31,104 nucleotides of DNA, from IMG/VR virus record IMGVR_UViG_3300046363_000007, positions 1 through 31,104 of that record; one strand, given 5' to 3'. Shown here piece after piece: positions 30,709-31,104 of the stretch. The position numbers and the translations under genes were made by a program. Every line of letters starts with the position of its first letter. The stretch's first letter is position 1. The DNA is from a virus. The notes beneath the pieces were generated by a model. The model saw only the letters and a list, made by a program, of their open reading frames with translations, had not been told where the DNA came from and ran no database searches.

Positions 30709-30905
30709 ATATGCTATTACATATAAAAATGCTTTATAGTTCATTATTATATGCACAAACGTATAGATGTATAGTTTTACCAACACTAAATGCTTTATAA
30801 CGCATTAATGATTGTTATTACACACAAAACAAGCTATATTGTGTTAAATAACGGACACTTAATACAATAATGTAAAATATTTATTAATAAAGAAAAAACA
30901 ATACA
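30709..30905 (+). promoter_or_regulatory. Late-operon control region with a repeated AAATGCTTTATA
   Basis: No gene is visible in these 197 AT-rich bases. AAATGCTTTATA occurs at 30727-30738 and 30788-30799, 61 bases apart, and both are followed by CATTA three bases later. No TANNTTTG box with a proper -33 element is found, although the tail operon must start here. It probably contains a late promoter read with the phage sigma-like factor, or a regulator binding region. Confidence 0.42.
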
Positions 30906-31104
30906 ATGAAGATAGAATTAAAAATACCAACTTCACTATCAGAAATAAAGTTGGTGCAGTATCAAAAGTTTTTAGCTATTGCAAAAGACAATGAAGAATC
31001 AGAATTTTTGCAGCAGAAAATGGTACAATTATTCTGCGGTATAGATTTAAAAGATGTGGCACAAATTAGATATAAAGATGTAGCAGAAATTACTGCAAAC
31101 ATTA
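30906..31104 (+). CDS. Tail assembly chaperone-like protein, N-terminal part (3' truncated)
   Basis: ATG at 30906 opens a frame of 66 codons that runs to the window end, starting MKIELKIPTSLSEIKLVQYQ and ending KDVAEITANI. It resembles the N-terminus of Bacteroidota phage tail-assembly-type proteins as I recall them. One base is left over, and joined to base 1 of the window the frame continues straight into the frame at base 3, so this is probably the start of the same gene. A typical member would have a middle part absent here, so a few hundred bases may be missing. Confidence 0.6.
   Translation, partial: MKIELKIPTSLSEIKLVQYQKFLAIAKDNEESEFLQQKMVQLFCGIDLKDVAQIRYKDVAEITANI

Noticed and set aside
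1-31104. Integrase, repressor, tRNA, CRISPR array, anti-CRISPR or toxin-antitoxin genes
   Set aside because: I looked for these and saw none with supporting motifs; absence of an integrase suggests, but does not prove, a virulent phage.

Overview
The window is nearly all of the genome of a small tailed phage (siphovirus layout: tape measure and tail tube genes, no sheath or contractile baseplate genes seen) of a Bacteroidota host, most likely a Flavobacterium or close relative. Support: very AT-rich DNA with A-rich start-codon leaders and almost no Shine-Dalgarno sites, promoters of the Bacteroidota form TTG-N19/20-TATATTTG, and proteins that resemble those of flavobacterial phages. I see no integrase, repressor, tRNA or CRISPR array. 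The two window ends carry the two ends of what looks like one gene, in the same strand and frame, so the molecule is probably circular or circularly permuted and cut inside that gene, perhaps with a short piece missing.

Layout on the + strand unless noted. 1-6419: tail morphogenesis (tail-assembly-type protein, tail completion proteins, large tail structural proteins, tape measure). 6457-14191: head genes (XkdF-type protease, scaffold-like protein, major capsid, probable tail tube, portal with a C-terminal extension, head-tail connector), interrupted by a minus-strand HNH gene (7268-8008) and a GIY-YIG gene (12983-13612). 14188-16372: baseplate/fibre genes, the fibre ending in an S74 auto-cleaving chaperone. 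16415-18831: lysis (holin, GH24 endolysin, probable one-piece spanin), interrupted by a second GIY-YIG gene (17081-17812). 19024-28644: early/replication region (NinG-like nuclease, ERF annealing protein, SSB, second HNH gene, RecA-fold helicase, sigma-like factor, PD-(D/E)XK proteins, RecE-like exonuclease, adenine methyltransferase, DnaA domain IV-like protein and many small unknowns). 28694-30345: terminase small and large subunits. 30460-31104: one small gene, a terminator, a non-coding region that probably drives late genes, and the start of the tail-assembly gene.

How it works together: ERF, the RecE-like exonuclease, SSB and NinG form a recombination set; the helicase and the DnaA-like protein probably recruit host replication. 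The sigma-like protein suggests that late genes use promoters unlike the host type seen before early genes, and the region before the late operon indeed lacks a good TATATTTG box. Strong hairpin terminators after the 60-aa gene at 7046, the capsid gene and the tail tube gene would grade expression within the late operon.

The most notable features are four free-standing homing-type endonuclease genes (two paralogous pairs) at gene junctions, a 17-bp motif at helical-phase spacing before three host-like promoters, a second promoter type placed so close to start codons that leaderless mRNAs are likely, and an interleaved (pseudoknot or attenuator) structure in the leader of the minus-strand HNH gene. 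All product names come from reading protein motifs by eye; no database search was possible.
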